A stretch of DNA of 64,000 nucleotides from assembly GCA_015143295.1 (NCBI GenBank), contig CM026557.1, forward strand, positions 34,791,965 to 34,855,964. The letters run 5' to 3'. Under the pieces are notes generated by a model. It made no database searches, was not told where the DNA came from, and saw only the letters and a list, made by a program, of their open reading frames with translations. The translations under genes were made by a program, and so were the position numbers. The stretch comes from Tetracentron sinense. Taxonomy: Eukaryota; Streptophyta; Magnoliopsida; Trochodendrales; Trochodendraceae. Positions 1 to 9,844 of this stretch are shown in pieces (positions within the stretch are counted from its first letter, which is position 1; each line of letters opens with the position of its first letter).

Positions 1-616
1 ACCCGACATAGCCTTTAGTGTTGGAGCATGTGCCCGTTATCAAGCAAATCCCAAAGAGTCTCACTTAGTTGCTGTCAAGCGTATCATTCGCTATGTGAGT
101 GGAACTATGTCCTTAGGCCTCTGGTATTCTTTCGATACCAATGCCATTGTCGTGGGGTATTCCGATGCTGATTGGGCTGGAAATACTGATGATAGGAAGA
201 GCACCTCCGGCGGGTGTTTCTATATTGGAAACTGCTTAGTTGCCTGGCTTAGCAAAAAGTAGAATTCCATTTCCTTGTCTACAGCCGAGGCTGAGTATAT
301 AGCAGCTGGTAGTTGTTGCACCCAACTTCTGTGGATGAAACAGATGTTGAAGGATTATGGGATTGATCAAAGCACTATGATTGTGTATTGTGATAACACA
401 AGTGCAATCAATATCTCCAAAAATCCCGTACAACACTCTCGCACAAAGCATATAGACATTAGGCATCACTTCATCCGTGATCTTGTTGAGCAAAAAGTTG
501 TGTCTATTGAGTATGTCCAAACAGAGAATCAATGTGCGGACATTCTCACAAAACCTTTAGATTCCCTTAGGTTTGAACTCCTTAGGAAATCCATCGGTCT
601 GTGCGGAGTTGAGTAA
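1..616 (+). pseudogene. copia pol fragment: end of reverse transcriptase and RNase H
   Basis: Frame 2 reads from the window edge through the end of the reverse transcriptase region (TRPDIAF, KESHLVAVKRI) into Ty1/copia RNase H, with YSDADWAG near 160-182, STAEAEY near 278-298, YCDNTSA near 385-405 and ADILTKPL near 536-560. It ends in GLCGVE and a stop at 614-616. RNase H removes RNA from the RNA/DNA hybrid during reverse transcription. One in-frame stop (TAG, 260-262) interrupts it where the family has SKKQN, which fits a CAG-to-TAG transition. The 5' part is outside the window. The protein is therefore probably not made whole, although the break is a single base. Confidence 0.9.
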
Positions 617-1700
617 TGGTGTACTTGTTTCATAGCCTATGTGTTCTTCATGTTCTATTCATGTCATAGAGCTAGTGTGTTTGTATGACCTTCTCTCCTA
701 TCTTTATGCATAAATTTGTTTCCTTGAAATCATAATTAAATGTTAACTCCAAGGTTAAATTTTATTTAGGATTGAGTAAATAAGGACAGTTTAACTGTTT
801 GTTCTATCATGTGATTGAAAATGGTCATAATCAATGATTTCAGTTAGAGTTGAGTAAACAAAGTTGTTATGTGTTACACATGCACTCTAAATGATTTTTG
901 AGATGGTGTTAGTTCCAATTTATGGGTTCTAATATTATACAATATGGTTCCCTAGACTAATCAAATCTAGTATAACCAATAAGCTTATAAATCCATTAGG
1001 TGAGCCCCCAAAATTATAAAAATTGTTGACATGGAGAGGACTACCAGTGAGTTTGTGTGATAGTTTCTAGTGAATGCAAACAGTGAGTAATGGCTACCTA
1101 GACAAACAATAGGTATCTATATGGGTTGCTAGTGTGAAAGCCCCCACTGTCATTAGAGAGGGCTACCTTCTCACTTGTGTGAAAGTCACCAATGTCCTCT
1201 AAAAGAATTCTGACAATAAGTACAATTTGACTATAAAATAAAAAATTCTTAATTAGTCAAATTTGGGGTAAAAATTGCTCATCATATGTAATATGGATGT
1301 TTCTTGGTTTTATTCTAGTGTTTGAACTTTTTAGAGTCCCATATGTGATATAATGTCAAAATCCTACATATGTGATGAAACCACTTCAAAATTCAAGTAA
1401 TGACCTTTGATTACACTTGCACATTACTTCTACATGTTTCTTGACTCTAAATGAGTAATTGATGCAGAAACCAATATTGATCACCGATGAACCTTCGTAG
1501 TTGTATACATAATCCTTGTTTATGACTATTCTAAAGTAGATATTCTTGAGTGACAATTTGTTATGATTTTGTTGAAATCAATGTTTGCATATATGATTGG
1601 TAATTAGGTTATTTTGAGGTGAAATTCAGTTTAAAACTTTCTATGGTTGAGGGGGAGAAAAATGGTTTTATATTAAAATTTCATGAAAAATTTTTCAGAC
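617..1700 (+). other. Spacer between copia pol and extra ORF
   Basis: About 1.1 kb without a credible gene. It is AT-rich. Around 1030-1200 there are loosely repeated phrases (gagaggactaccagtgag, gagagggctacctt, gtgaaagcccccac, gtgaaagtcacc) that look like a degenerate duplication. In related elements this interval separates pol from the extra ORF and could hold splice or promoter signals; I see no definite one before 1700. Confidence 0.6.
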
Positions 1701-1701
1701 C

Positions 1702-1770
1702 ACCGATCGCTTGGTGTTATGGACCGATCGATCGGTCTTTCGTGAACAGGGTTATAAAACTCCCATCACG
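1702..1770 (+). promoter_or_regulatory. Promoter-like segment with two GATC palindromes before the extra ORF
   Basis: Two copies of the 14-base motif seen in LTRs of this window lie at 1702-1715 (variant ACCGATCGCTTGGT) and 1723-1736 (perfect ACCGATCGATCGGT). They are followed by TCTTTCGTG, which also follows the last motif in the Tekay LTR (TCCTTCGTG, about 50826-50834), and then by a TATA-like GGTTATAAAACTC near 1749-1761. Downstream is a pyrimidine-rich leader with a good splice donor (AAAAAGGTAAGCC, near 1886-1898). I infer an internal promoter for the extra ORF; transcription is not shown by sequence alone. Confidence 0.5.
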
Positions 1771-1960
1771 CATTTTTTTTCTTTTCACCTGTTCTCCGAC
1801 CTCCAGAGCGGTCCCTCGGTTCCTACTCCTCCAAATCCTCCATACAGTCATTCCAATCGATTCTAAAGGTTTCCCAAGGATCAAAAAGGTAAGCCCTTTG
1901 CTTTTTCTTGAGTATAGGTTGATTTTCAATCTAGGGCATCGTTTACTAGTGCTTTCATCC

Positions 1961-3249
1961 ATGGCTTTCCTTTTGTCGTTGCTCCTTCTTGCATATCTCA
2001 TGTCTGGCATTCCTAAACGCCGTAAATTGGTTCTCAACAACCAAGAGGACTCTCTCGAGGAAGAGGAACTCAATGAGCCATACTCATTCACTCCAATCGG
2101 TCATGGGATATCCATAGGGAACAGACCACTCCGTAGAATGATTGATTCTACTGCTGAGAATCGCCAAAAAGCTTTGGCTGATAAAACTCTTAAAAACAAG
2201 GGTAAAGCCTCATCTTCTCAAGCCAGTGGGTTATCCTCTTTCATTAATCCTTCGGCCGCTCAACTTTACCGTGAATATTTTAGCAAGAAGGCTATCATGG
2301 TTGAGCGAGGAATTCAAATTTCAGACTTTGATGATTATTACCTTCCTAAGCTCATTGCCGATCGTCAATGGGAAGGTATTCTCCATCTATCATGTCTAGC
2401 TCCTATTCAGTTGGTTCAGGAATTTTATTCCAACTTTTCTGATATCAACTTGAAAAATTGGTCTTTCAAAACTAGAGCTTTAGAAAAATCTGTAGTAATA
2501 AATCCTGATGTGATTGCTACTATTCTTGGTTGTCCTCGAGTGCCAAATGCTTATTATCCTTATAGATATAAGACTGACGAGGATAAAGAAACCATGGAAC
2601 AAGTTGTTACCTTTCTAAGTGGCACTCCTTCATTTTGGGTTGGTTCTCTCATTGAAGTGTCTAAACTAACTAGGGATGCAAGACTTGTAAACCTAGTCAT
2701 GAGTGCCAATATCCACCCAAAGGTTCATACTGCGGACCTTAGGGAAGAAAGAGCTCGTTTTCTATTTAGTCTTCTTCGTGGGCATGATATTGATCTTGCA
2801 GCACATATTATCGATTTGATGATCAAAACTCATCGAACTGACACTGTAGTTGGAGCCCTTCCTTTTGGATCTCTTATCACTAAGCTTCTTGGTTCACAAG
2901 GGGTATTTGCACCTCTTGGTGTTCCTACTCGAGTACCGAAGGGTCCAATCAACAAAAGACCCTATCTCAGAGTTTCTCACATGCCTCAGTTCGAGATACA
3001 GAGGTGGGAGCAGAAATTGGTGCTGGGTTATCTCGTCCTCCTCCGGCCACTATGGATGATCTTGCCAGGATGATGAGAGAGATGCAGATGGATCTCCGGA
3101 CTCATATTTCATCCTACGAGGAGTTCACTACAAAGGTTCGTGGTAGACTTGGATCTCTCGATGCAGCTGTGCTAGGCGTACAGAGAGATGTTCGGGATTT
3201 TCGAGCTTACTATGAGTCCCAGCTCACTTCTGATGATGAGCAGGAGTGA
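1961..3249 (+). pseudogene. PMD-like extra ORF of the SIRE-like element (putative plant transposon protein domain), frameshifted
   Basis: An ORF in frame 2 runs to 3073. I take the start as ATG 1961 or 2000 (MSGIPKRRK), because upstream codons overlap a promoter-like and leader region. The core (LHLSCLAPIQLVQEFYSNF, then SVVINPDVIATILGCPRVP) resembles the 'putative plant transposon protein' domain (Pfam Transposase_32), which is common in plant retroelement extra ORFs and looks like the fold-recognition core of plant mobile domains. Around 2990-3004 the conserved reading passes to frame 1, which continues to 3249 with an amphipathic, probably coiled-coil tail (DDLARMMREMQMDL) and an acidic end (SDDEQE). 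So one frameshift breaks the gene. A KRRK basic patch near the N-terminus could be a nuclear signal. There is no envelope-like membrane segment in the core; only a short hydrophobic run (MAFLLSLLLLAYL) sits before MSGIP if 1961 is used. Function unknown. Confidence 0.65.
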
Positions 3250-3823
3250 TAGTTCGTGATAGGAGTTTATCTTAGTCTATTGTCGAGTGATAGTTTTTTT
3301 TGTATGACATTTCGATGTATTATGTCTTGGTTGTACTTAGTACAAAACCATTTGGATCTTCTTGACTTGTTATGGATGTATACAATTCAATGGTTTAAGA
3401 TCCTTATCTTCTATCTCATCTCATTTGAATGGTTTATGCATTACTTTTCTAATCCACCTTTGGCATTTCGAGCCAAAAAGGGGGAGAATTATGATGTAAT
3501 GTGTTGATAGTATTATAGATGTTATGGATGAGATTTTGGAATGCTAACCTGTTATGGATAGTATTGTGGAATTGTGAATGGTTATACATATTTTCATTCT
3601 TCTAATATTTTATCCTATATTTTATTTCCCATGCTTCACAGGTTTTTGATTTAGCATGTGCAGGCAAACAGGTTCTAAGTTTGGTAAATCATGACAAGTT
3701 AACATGTCAAAAGTCATGTAATTATTTTTGAGTCATGTAACGGTCAATTTTCTTTTTTTGAATCATTTGGGAAAATTTGAACCTAGTTTATGAGTTAGTC
3801 TTGTTTTGTCCCGGAATTGCCAA
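3250..3823 (+). other. 3' untranslated spacer of the SIRE-like element
   Basis: AT-rich stretch between the extra ORF and the polypurine tract. Small open frames in it show no recognisable domain. It contains GCCAAAAAGGGGGAGAATTATG near 3473-3494, a purine run resembling the true polypurine tract near 3824; it may be a secondary or decayed plus-strand priming site. Confidence 0.5.
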
Positions 3824-3834
3824 AGGGGGAGATT
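3824..3834 (+). other. Polypurine tract (PPT)
   Basis: The purine run AAAGGGGGAGA lies directly before the presumed LTR start (TGTAAATCCC). This is the usual place for plus-strand DNA priming in LTR retrotransposons. Confidence 0.7.
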
Positions 3835-5062
3835 GTAAATCCCTAAATAGGTGTTGGCAAATTCCGTGATCATTAGATAGGTCAGTTGAGTCGAGTCGTC
3901 GAGTCATGTTTAACTTGTCAGAAGAGAAGAGCTAAAGCTTAAAAAAGATTGAAGAAAGTGAAGAAAAAAGCTCCTACTCCGGATCTAGACAGGTAATGGA
4001 CTTAGAGACCCCTACCTAGGTTGGATTTGACTTAGATAACCCTAAAAATACCTAGGAGGATAGTTTTAAGCCTACCAAAGTTATTTGATCTTAGTTGAAT
4101 CAAATAAAAATAAAATGAAAATGGTTTTGGCAAAAATTCTGTCTCAACCGATCGCTCGGTATTGCGACTGATCGATCGGTGGCCTACCGAGCGATCGGTG
4201 GCTATCGACTGGACCAATTTTTTGTATGGGGTATTTTTCCAGAGAGATGATTTATAACCGAGCGATCGGTCAAGAGGACCGAGCGATCCGCTTTGGACCG
4301 AGCGATCGGTAATGAGCACCGATCGATCGGTCCCCGTAAAAAGAATTTTTCTTTTTCTGGACTCTTTTTTTAAACCCTATATAAACAACTTTTTGGAGAC
4401 CTAATTCGTATATTTGTTAATTTTAGAAAGAGTAGAGGTCTGAGAAACTCCTCTAGGGTTTTTCCTTTTATTCTATTAGATCTTTGTTGATCCCTCCTCT
4501 TTCTTTGATCCTAGAGAATGCACGTATAGATCTAAACCTTTGATCTTGCATTGTGTGATCTCAGATCTATATGAGATCCCTCTAGGGTTTGAAATTTCAT
4601 AAATTGATTCACAACCCTACACCTTGTGTGTGTGTCCGGTGTTTGATCCGGAGCCTTCGTGGAAGGAGATCGATCGTGTGTGATCGTGGTTTGAAGTAGC
4701 TTGAGAAGATTTGGTCGGTGTGGAACCGAAGTTGCTACGGCGGAGATCGAACCTGCTGGTTCGTGGAAATCAAGAGTAAGAGTCTATACCTAGGAACGTC
4801 GTTTCTGTTTTGGTAAGGTTTTATCTTGTACTTGATATCTTTTCATAGTGAAGTTTGTTGCTGGACGAGGTCCCGTGGTTTTTTCCCGTTAGGGTTTTCC
4901 ACGTAAAAATCTTCTGTGTTTGATTTGTGTGGATTGTCTGAGTGTTATGTTCTTTAATTTCTAAACATATTAATTGAAAAATTAAAATTGGTTAGAAATT
5001 TTTAGATAGACCTATTCACCCCCCCTCTAGGTCTTAGAGATCATAGATCTGGATAAATTTCA
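3835..5062 (+). repeat. 3' LTR of the SIRE-like element
   Basis: Starts with TG after the PPT. The U3 part carries eight copies of the GATC palindrome motif (4147-4331). A TATA box (CCCTATATAAAC) lies near 4376-4387, followed by a leader and U5. The stretch GCTGGACGAGGTCCCGTGG (about 4861-4879) with GGGTTTTCCACGTAAAAATC matches in reverse complement the solo LTR at 33864-35096, so both are the same LTR type. CACCCCCCCTCTAGG (about 5018-5032) marks the region near the LTR end. The exact 3' boundary is uncertain because the next sequence is a truncated Tekay LTR. Confidence 0.75.
4147..4331 (+). promoter_or_regulatory. Palindrome array in SIRE-like U3
   Basis: Motif copies with consensus ACCGATCGATCGGT start at 4147, 4167, 4186, 4257, 4278, 4297 and 4318, the 4278 copy being imperfect. 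They fall into two clusters separated by TATCGACTGGACC and TTTTTTGTATGGGG. The TATA box is about 50 bases downstream. The same order of motif cluster, TATCGACTGG spacer, TTTGTATGGGG, second cluster and TATA occurs in the Tekay LTR at 50642-50900. A role as transcription-factor sites or enhancer is inferred from the position. Confidence 0.65.
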
Positions 5063-5676
5063 ACGGTCGATCGGTCAAAAAAGTACTCTCTGAAAATTTT
5101 CCCCATACAAAATTCTGGACCAGTCGATAGATACCGATCGATCGGTTTTGGACCGATCGATCGCTGCTTCTGACCGAACGATCGGTGCTCTATTTTGACT
5201 CATTTTACTGTTTTGGCCATAACTTTTGACTCGTTCGTCGGATTTTGACGATTCAACTTGGGTTGGATTCGTCTTTCGAAAACGAACATTTCTGGTATTT
5301 TAGAATTTCTAAATTCCACTTAATTAATAGACTAAATTGTCCCCAAAGTTGACTGATCTGCAATTCCATTAGATAAAACCCATCATTGACTTGGCTTAAA
5401 CTCAAAATAAGGAAAAACATTAAACATGAATTTCGAAGAGGGTTCCAACACCTTTCTAATGGTTCAAGAATCACTCAATTCCAGTAAAGGGTACCAAAAC
5501 TAGAGCTTCCTAAAGTTTAGGGTGTGATATGACATCCCTCCGTTACAAGTTTAATTAAGCCTAGTTTACACCACACCAAATAAATATATAATACAATAAA
5601 CATCAAAACATTACAAGGACTATAATACCCCTAATACAATGAAATAAAAACATGAAAAAGATTCGGGGTCTCTACA
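5063..5676 (-). repeat. Inverted, truncated Tekay-type LTR (5' quarter)
   Basis: The reverse complement begins TGTAGAGACCCCGAATC (ending at 5676) and follows the first 600 or so bases of the LTRs at 50143 and 57619. It includes the 'cattagaaaggtgttggaaccctcttcgaa' segment, the GATC palindromes (5133-5146, 5152-5165, 5173-5186) and the TTTTGTATGGGG segment. It stops at a GATCGATCGGT motif, just where it meets the SIRE-like LTR. About 1.9 kb of the LTR is missing. Confidence 0.85.
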
Positions 5677-5695
5677 CTTGACCTTAGTAAAAATG

Positions 5696-5975
5696 GGCTC
5701 GGATTCTCTCTGGCGAAGCCAGAAAGGCTCCTCTAAGGATGTCTACAAAATAAGGGACATGTGGTGGAGAAATCAAATTCATGAGTCCCATAATTTTGAT
5801 TTTCCCACAAACTAAATGACATAAGGCGATAAATGGGTGAGAAAAAGAGAAAGAGATATCAAGTGGGGAGATGTCAGGAGAAAATGAAATGACTTTTTCC
5901 TTTCATGCCACCTGTTGCATGACATATGGATGTCCGAGACCACCTTTCAGGGTTCACCAGATACAATCCTAAGCC
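5696..5975. mobile_element. Mutator-like MITE, copy 1
   Basis: About 280 bp with terminal inverted repeats: left GGCTCGGATTCTCTCTGG, right (reverse complement) GGCTTAGGATTGTATCTGG. The flanks GTAAAAATG (5687-5695) and TTTAAAATG (5976-5984) match at 7 of 9 positions, fitting an aged 9-bp target duplication. It is the same family as the elements at 7874-8154 and about 63825-64000. No coding capacity. Confidence 0.7.
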
Positions 5976-5984
5976 TTTAAAATG

Positions 5985-6890
5985 ATAGGCCACAGGCCCC
6001 TTGGCCGCGTTAGATTCTTGATCGATGGTGGGTGCTATCGACCACATACACATACAATCAAAATCCTTTGCGAAAAATGACAACACAACAAATCCGTCTA
6101 AAAGTTATGAAAAATGACAACTGAGTTAGTCTGAAAAATGACAAGATGTGAAGAGTGTAGCCTTTGGCCGCAGATTTCCCGCCGTCAGCGTCGCGTAGAA
6201 GATGATTGGTTAAAGTTAGTATCGGGTTATGATTTTATTTTAACTAAGAAAATTAAAAACAATGTCACGTCACCTTTAAATTATATGATAGACTTGAAAT
6301 TCTATAATGCAACAAAAAAGCCTAGTTTTAACTCTTGTTAACAATTTTAATCCTTGAATTATTTTTCAAAAATTAAAGATTAAATAATGATTGAACCCCA
6401 AGGATTAATTAATTTTAACCACCATTAAAAGATATTAGCGGGTGACAGTTGCGATGCCCATGAGAGCGAGGGAAAAGAGTTAACCACAGTTAATAGGAGT
6501 TAAAAGAGACACGTGTTAAACCCCAGGTGTAATTGAACTCGCTAGTGGCATGTGCCATGCACATAAGAGCGAGGGGAATAGGAGTTAAAAGGGTCACATG
6601 TTAACCCATGGGTGCGATTGAAATCTCCCTGAGTTCAATCATGATTGACTGTAATTCAAAATAGATAGATGAGCAAGGGTGGTTTCGAAATTAAATCAAA
6701 GGCAAAGGGTAGTTTGGGAATTATAGCAAACATTAAATCAAAGTTTTGTTTTAATATAAAGGTAGTATAGGAATTTCGGAAAAATCATCTACGACTGCCT
6801 CTCGCATTATAATAGTAAAGATTAAAAATGACACATATTAACTCGTGGAAAGACTAGGAATCCAGTTATAATCTTTAAAACGGAACCAAG
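5985..6890. other. Non-coding debris with MITE-like fragments
   Basis: No supportable gene. Between about 6410 and 6620 two similar blocks occur (gagttaaccacagttaatagg, gagttaaaagagacacgtg and ggagttaaaagggtcacatg) that belong to the TTAACC(A/C)(T/C)GGTTAA-type MITE family seen elsewhere in the window. Short open frames in this stretch lack family resemblance. Confidence 0.5.
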
Positions 6891-6895
6891 TCCTC

Positions 6896-7372
6896 TACGT
6901 ATGGTTATAATCGGACTCTGGGTAGTCTGGTTATACCCCTTAGGTTACCAAGTGTCCCTTTTGACATCGCTTTCACCCACCCTTAAGATTCACCCAACTA
7001 TCTCATTTGGAAGAAAAAAATATAGAAAATGAAAAATGCTAGTGAGATTGCAAAGCGAGACCACAAAGAAACCGTGTATGTGATGGACAGGACTCAAAAC
7101 TTTTATTTACCTGTTTTTGTTTATTTTGAGTCCGTGCATGTGATGCACTGTTTCTATGTGGTCTCTGCCCTTTGCAGACTCACTACCATTTCTCTAAAAA
7201 AAAATATTAACCGTGGTAAGAAAAATGTAATAAAATAGTTTAAATAATTTTTCTTAAAACGAATGATAAGTGGGTGAATCTTAACCACGGTCCAGGGGTG
7301 TCAAAAGGGACACGAGGCAATCTCTGGAGCCATAACCAGACTCCCAGAGTCCGGTTATTACTTTCGAGGATT
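6896..7372. mobile_element. Foldback element with long inverted arms
   Basis: The left arm (6896-7010) reads GGTTATAATCGGACTCTGGG, then AGTGTCCCTTTTGACA and AGATTCACCCA. The right arm (7262-7372) carries the same phrases in reverse complement (TGGGTGAATCTTAACC, TGTCAAAAGGGACACG, CTCCCAGAGTCCGGTTATTAC). A smaller MITE (7030-7196) sits in the loop. Nothing in it codes for a transposase. Confidence 0.65.
7030..7196. mobile_element. Small stem-loop MITE nested in the foldback
   Basis: The arms GCTAGTGAGATTGCAAAG...ACCGTGTATGTGATGGAC and the reverse complement of GTCCGTGCATGTGATGCACTG...CTTTGCAGACTCACTACC pair with each other. The same family forms the target into which Tat-A inserted (11247-11329 plus 30233-30295), so the two copies support each other. 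Confidence 0.6.
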
Positions 7373-7519
7373 TCATTCCCTCCGCAACACAAAGTGGAGA
7401 CGGGTTATAACCTGAGAGAATCGTAAGTCATATAAATCAGCATGATCAAATGCAAAAGCGGCTAGTGCTCAAGATGGAATAGAAGAAGAGCAAATTAGAA
7501 AGGTAATCAAGTAATTACC

Positions 7520-8683
7520 TTGGCATCCATGAGGGAGATAGGGGTTCCCTTCGAATCCTTCGATGCATTTGCAACGATATCCATTCCCATTGCCGTAGTT
7601 ATTGCACTTACTGTTAAGCCCACATGCGTAGTCTCTACTACTCCTTTGAGCTGATTGCAGGTCTCCAACCCTACGGCCCAATCCAGCACCGCCCGTGAAC
7701 GTTCCATTTTGTCTGGGAGATCAGAGAGATCTATTTTTGAGAAATTGAACCAGTCTTTATCAGCCACGAAGGCGTAACTACACGGATTGAATTGCCAAGT
7801 GGCGTTGTGGTCGTTCGGCTGAAGAGACTCATATTATACATCTTGAGACCCTTGGGAATTGGGGTCTTGCAACGGCTTCGGATTCTCTCAGGCCGGTGCC
7901 AGAGAGATGCTCTGGGGCCACCACATTGAAGGGATAAGTGGAGAGAGAAGTCATTTCATTTCTCCCCTAATTTTTGACTTCTCCCCATTTGATAAATCTC
8001 TCCCTTTATCTCACCATTTTATTACCATGTGTCAAATAAAGGGGGAGAAGTCAAAATCACGAGCCCCATGAAATGACTTCTCCCTCCACTTGTCACTTCA
8101 TTTGTGGTGGCCCGAGAGCATCTCTCTGGCATGGGCCAGAGAGAATCCAAAGCCTCTTGCAACATCCCACACCATTGCAAGAACTCTCGTTGGTCAGGTC
8201 TTCCGAGCTCTTGCACAAAGAGGCACACACACTTGTACATAGACCTGTTTCAGTGTCTGTGATGTGGGTGAGGGTGTCGCAACAGGTGGGTGAGGGTGTC
8301 TCAACAGATGGCCGTGAACATGTTTTGGGTGTCCGATAACGTGAATATAGTTTCTGAGAGATCTAACCAGTTTGGAGGAATTATAATACCCCTTGTTGGA
8401 ATATTGGAAGTAGCAGTCGTACGCCATATAAATGTTGGCGGTCACCGTGCCTTGCTCCAATGTCGATAGCTAAGAGGATAGGAGGGAACTCACTTTCGTT
8501 ACAACTTAGCCTAAAGCCCTCTTCAAGGAAACAACCCTCATTTCCTGCACCAAATGGGTAGGGAACGTCAATATCCCCACATTTTTCAGTGCAATTGGGC
8601 TTTGGTTTAGAGGCTACTTCTACCCACAACAACAAGAAGATGATGAGCCAAATCACCAACAGTTGTAGATTCATTTTCACCAT
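7520..8683 (-). pseudogene. Wall-associated receptor kinase (WAK) exon 1 pseudogene
   Basis: On the minus strand from ATG 8683 there is a signal peptide (LLVIWLIIFLLLWVEVASK), then a galacturonan-binding WAK domain start (CGDIDVPYPFG, GCFLEEGFRLSC). Later come CNGVGCC, SYAFVADKDWFNF, VLDWAVG and an EGF-like end (YACGLNSKCNNYGNGNGYRC, CIEGFEGNPYLPHGC). A splice donor AAG/GTAATT lies near 7519, the usual place for WAK exon 1 to end. WAKs bind pectin at the plasma membrane, and exon 1 encodes the extracellular part. It is broken by frameshifts near 8450 and 7665, a stop near 8300 and a 281-bp MITE (7874-8154) inside the CC-xTPIPKGL segment. No kinase exon follows downstream on this strand, so this is a fragment. 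Confidence 0.9.
7874..8154. mobile_element. Mutator-like MITE, copy 2, with perfect 9-bp TSD
   Basis: The 281-bp element lies between perfect duplications TCTTGCAAC at 7865-7873 and 8155-8163. Terminal inverted repeats are GGCTTCGGATTCTCTC (left) and GGCTTTGGATTCTCTC (reverse complement of right), extending inward for about 60 bp with few mismatches (GAGAGATGCTCT, GGCCACCAC). A 9-bp duplication is the Mutator-superfamily hallmark. The element is non-coding and interrupts WAK exon 1. Confidence 0.9.
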
Positions 8684-8779
8684 CCTTCACGTAGACTTCG
8701 TGGTCGCTGCAGCCACCTATCTCTGTGGTTTGGCACAGAGTCTCTCTCTTAATAAAGCTAATAGTGGAGACGAAAGAAG

Positions 8780-9065
8780 GTTAGTGAATTTATTACCTTT
8801 AACCGTGGGTAAGGTTCACCCACCAATCCATGGTTTTTTTTAAAAAAAATATTAATTCTTTTTTTTAAAATTAAAAAACTGTTTTTAATATTTAAAAAAA
8901 CTCTAAAAACAGTTTTTTAATTTTAAAAAAAGAATTAATATTTTTAAAAAAAAACCAATGATAGGTGGGTGAACCCTAGGAGTGGTGAATCTTACCTACG
9001 ATTAAGGGGTGTCAAAGGAGACACGTGGCAACCTCTAGGGGTGATAACCGGATTTGCCAAATCCG
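8780..9065. mobile_element. Foldback with AT-rich perfect-like hairpin
   Basis: The outer arms (AACCGTGGGTAAGGTTCACCC near 8801-8821; GGTGGGTGAACC near 8964-8975 with further CTTACC and GACACGTGGC matter) are inverted. The centre, about 8838-8955, is a long AT hairpin (AATATTAATTCTTTTTTT...AAAGAATTAATATT with CTGTTTTTA/TAAAAACAG inside). It lies just upstream of the WAK remnant and shares phrases with the foldback at 6896-7372. Confidence 0.6.
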
Positions 9066-9844
9066 TAGAGGATTTGACTCCATTTATTATAGGAAAGTGA
9101 TTTAAACTCTCATAGAACCTACTATGGAGACCAGTGCCCCGATTGAAAATCCTAGTGGGCCCTACTTGATGTTTGACGCCCCTGCTCTCGGTGGTAGGTA
9201 TCATCATAGTTAGTAATTCTCCGTACGGCAAATATTCGGCATGGGAATTATTCGCGTATAATTCGGAATAATTATTTAATAATTCATTCAAAAATTCGGT
9301 GAAAAAAACGTGAAATGTCAAAAGTACGATACGGGAATAATTCGAGTACAATTCGGGTATAATTCGGGTCAAGATTAAAAAATTTATTCAAAAATTCGGC
9401 TAAACATTTAAAATGCATGTATAAAATTACCTTTTATCTAGACTTTTATGCAATCGAATAAATAAAGATAAGTGACCTAAGTGTATGAATATTATATGAA
9501 ATAGATAAATAAATCTAATCTAATTATTGAATAACAAATTAAACTAAAACTCAGCAATAAAATGTCTATAATTCACACCTATGTGTGAGTGTCTTGTATT
9601 TACCATTAACAAAAAAAAAAGACATAATTTTAAATTCTAATAATAAAAAAATGACATAATATTAAATTCAAACAATAATTCTCATCCATCCAATGAGATA
9701 TAAAAAGAGGTCTATAAACTATATCAAAATAAGAAAGATAAGTAGCCTTATTCTGCATCCATGATCTATCGAAAGAGTTGATAGAAATAAAAAATAAAAA
9801 ATAGTCAACATCCAACTAGTTACTACTTGCTTCTAAGAAATTAT

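Larger units (their letters stand above)
1..5062 (+). mobile_element. SIRE/Maximus-like Ty1/copia retrotransposon, 3' part
   Basis: The window opens inside this element. In order it shows the end of pol (1-616), a non-coding spacer, a PMD-like extra ORF (about 1961-3249), a polypurine tract (about 3824-3833) and a 3' LTR (about 3835-5062). An extra ORF between pol and the 3' LTR is typical of the SIRE lineage, as is the CACCCCCCCTCTAGG stretch near the LTR end. The lineage is inferred from this layout and from the RNase H sequence. The 5' LTR, gag and most of pol lie outside the window. The right end is blurred because an inverted Tekay LTR fragment directly abuts it. Confidence 0.8.

Noticed and set aside
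3256..3507. 83-codon ORF after the SIRE extra ORF
   Set aside because: Hydrophobic and AT-driven in the 3' spacer; no envelope features such as a signal peptide plus a conserved fusion or cysteine pattern.
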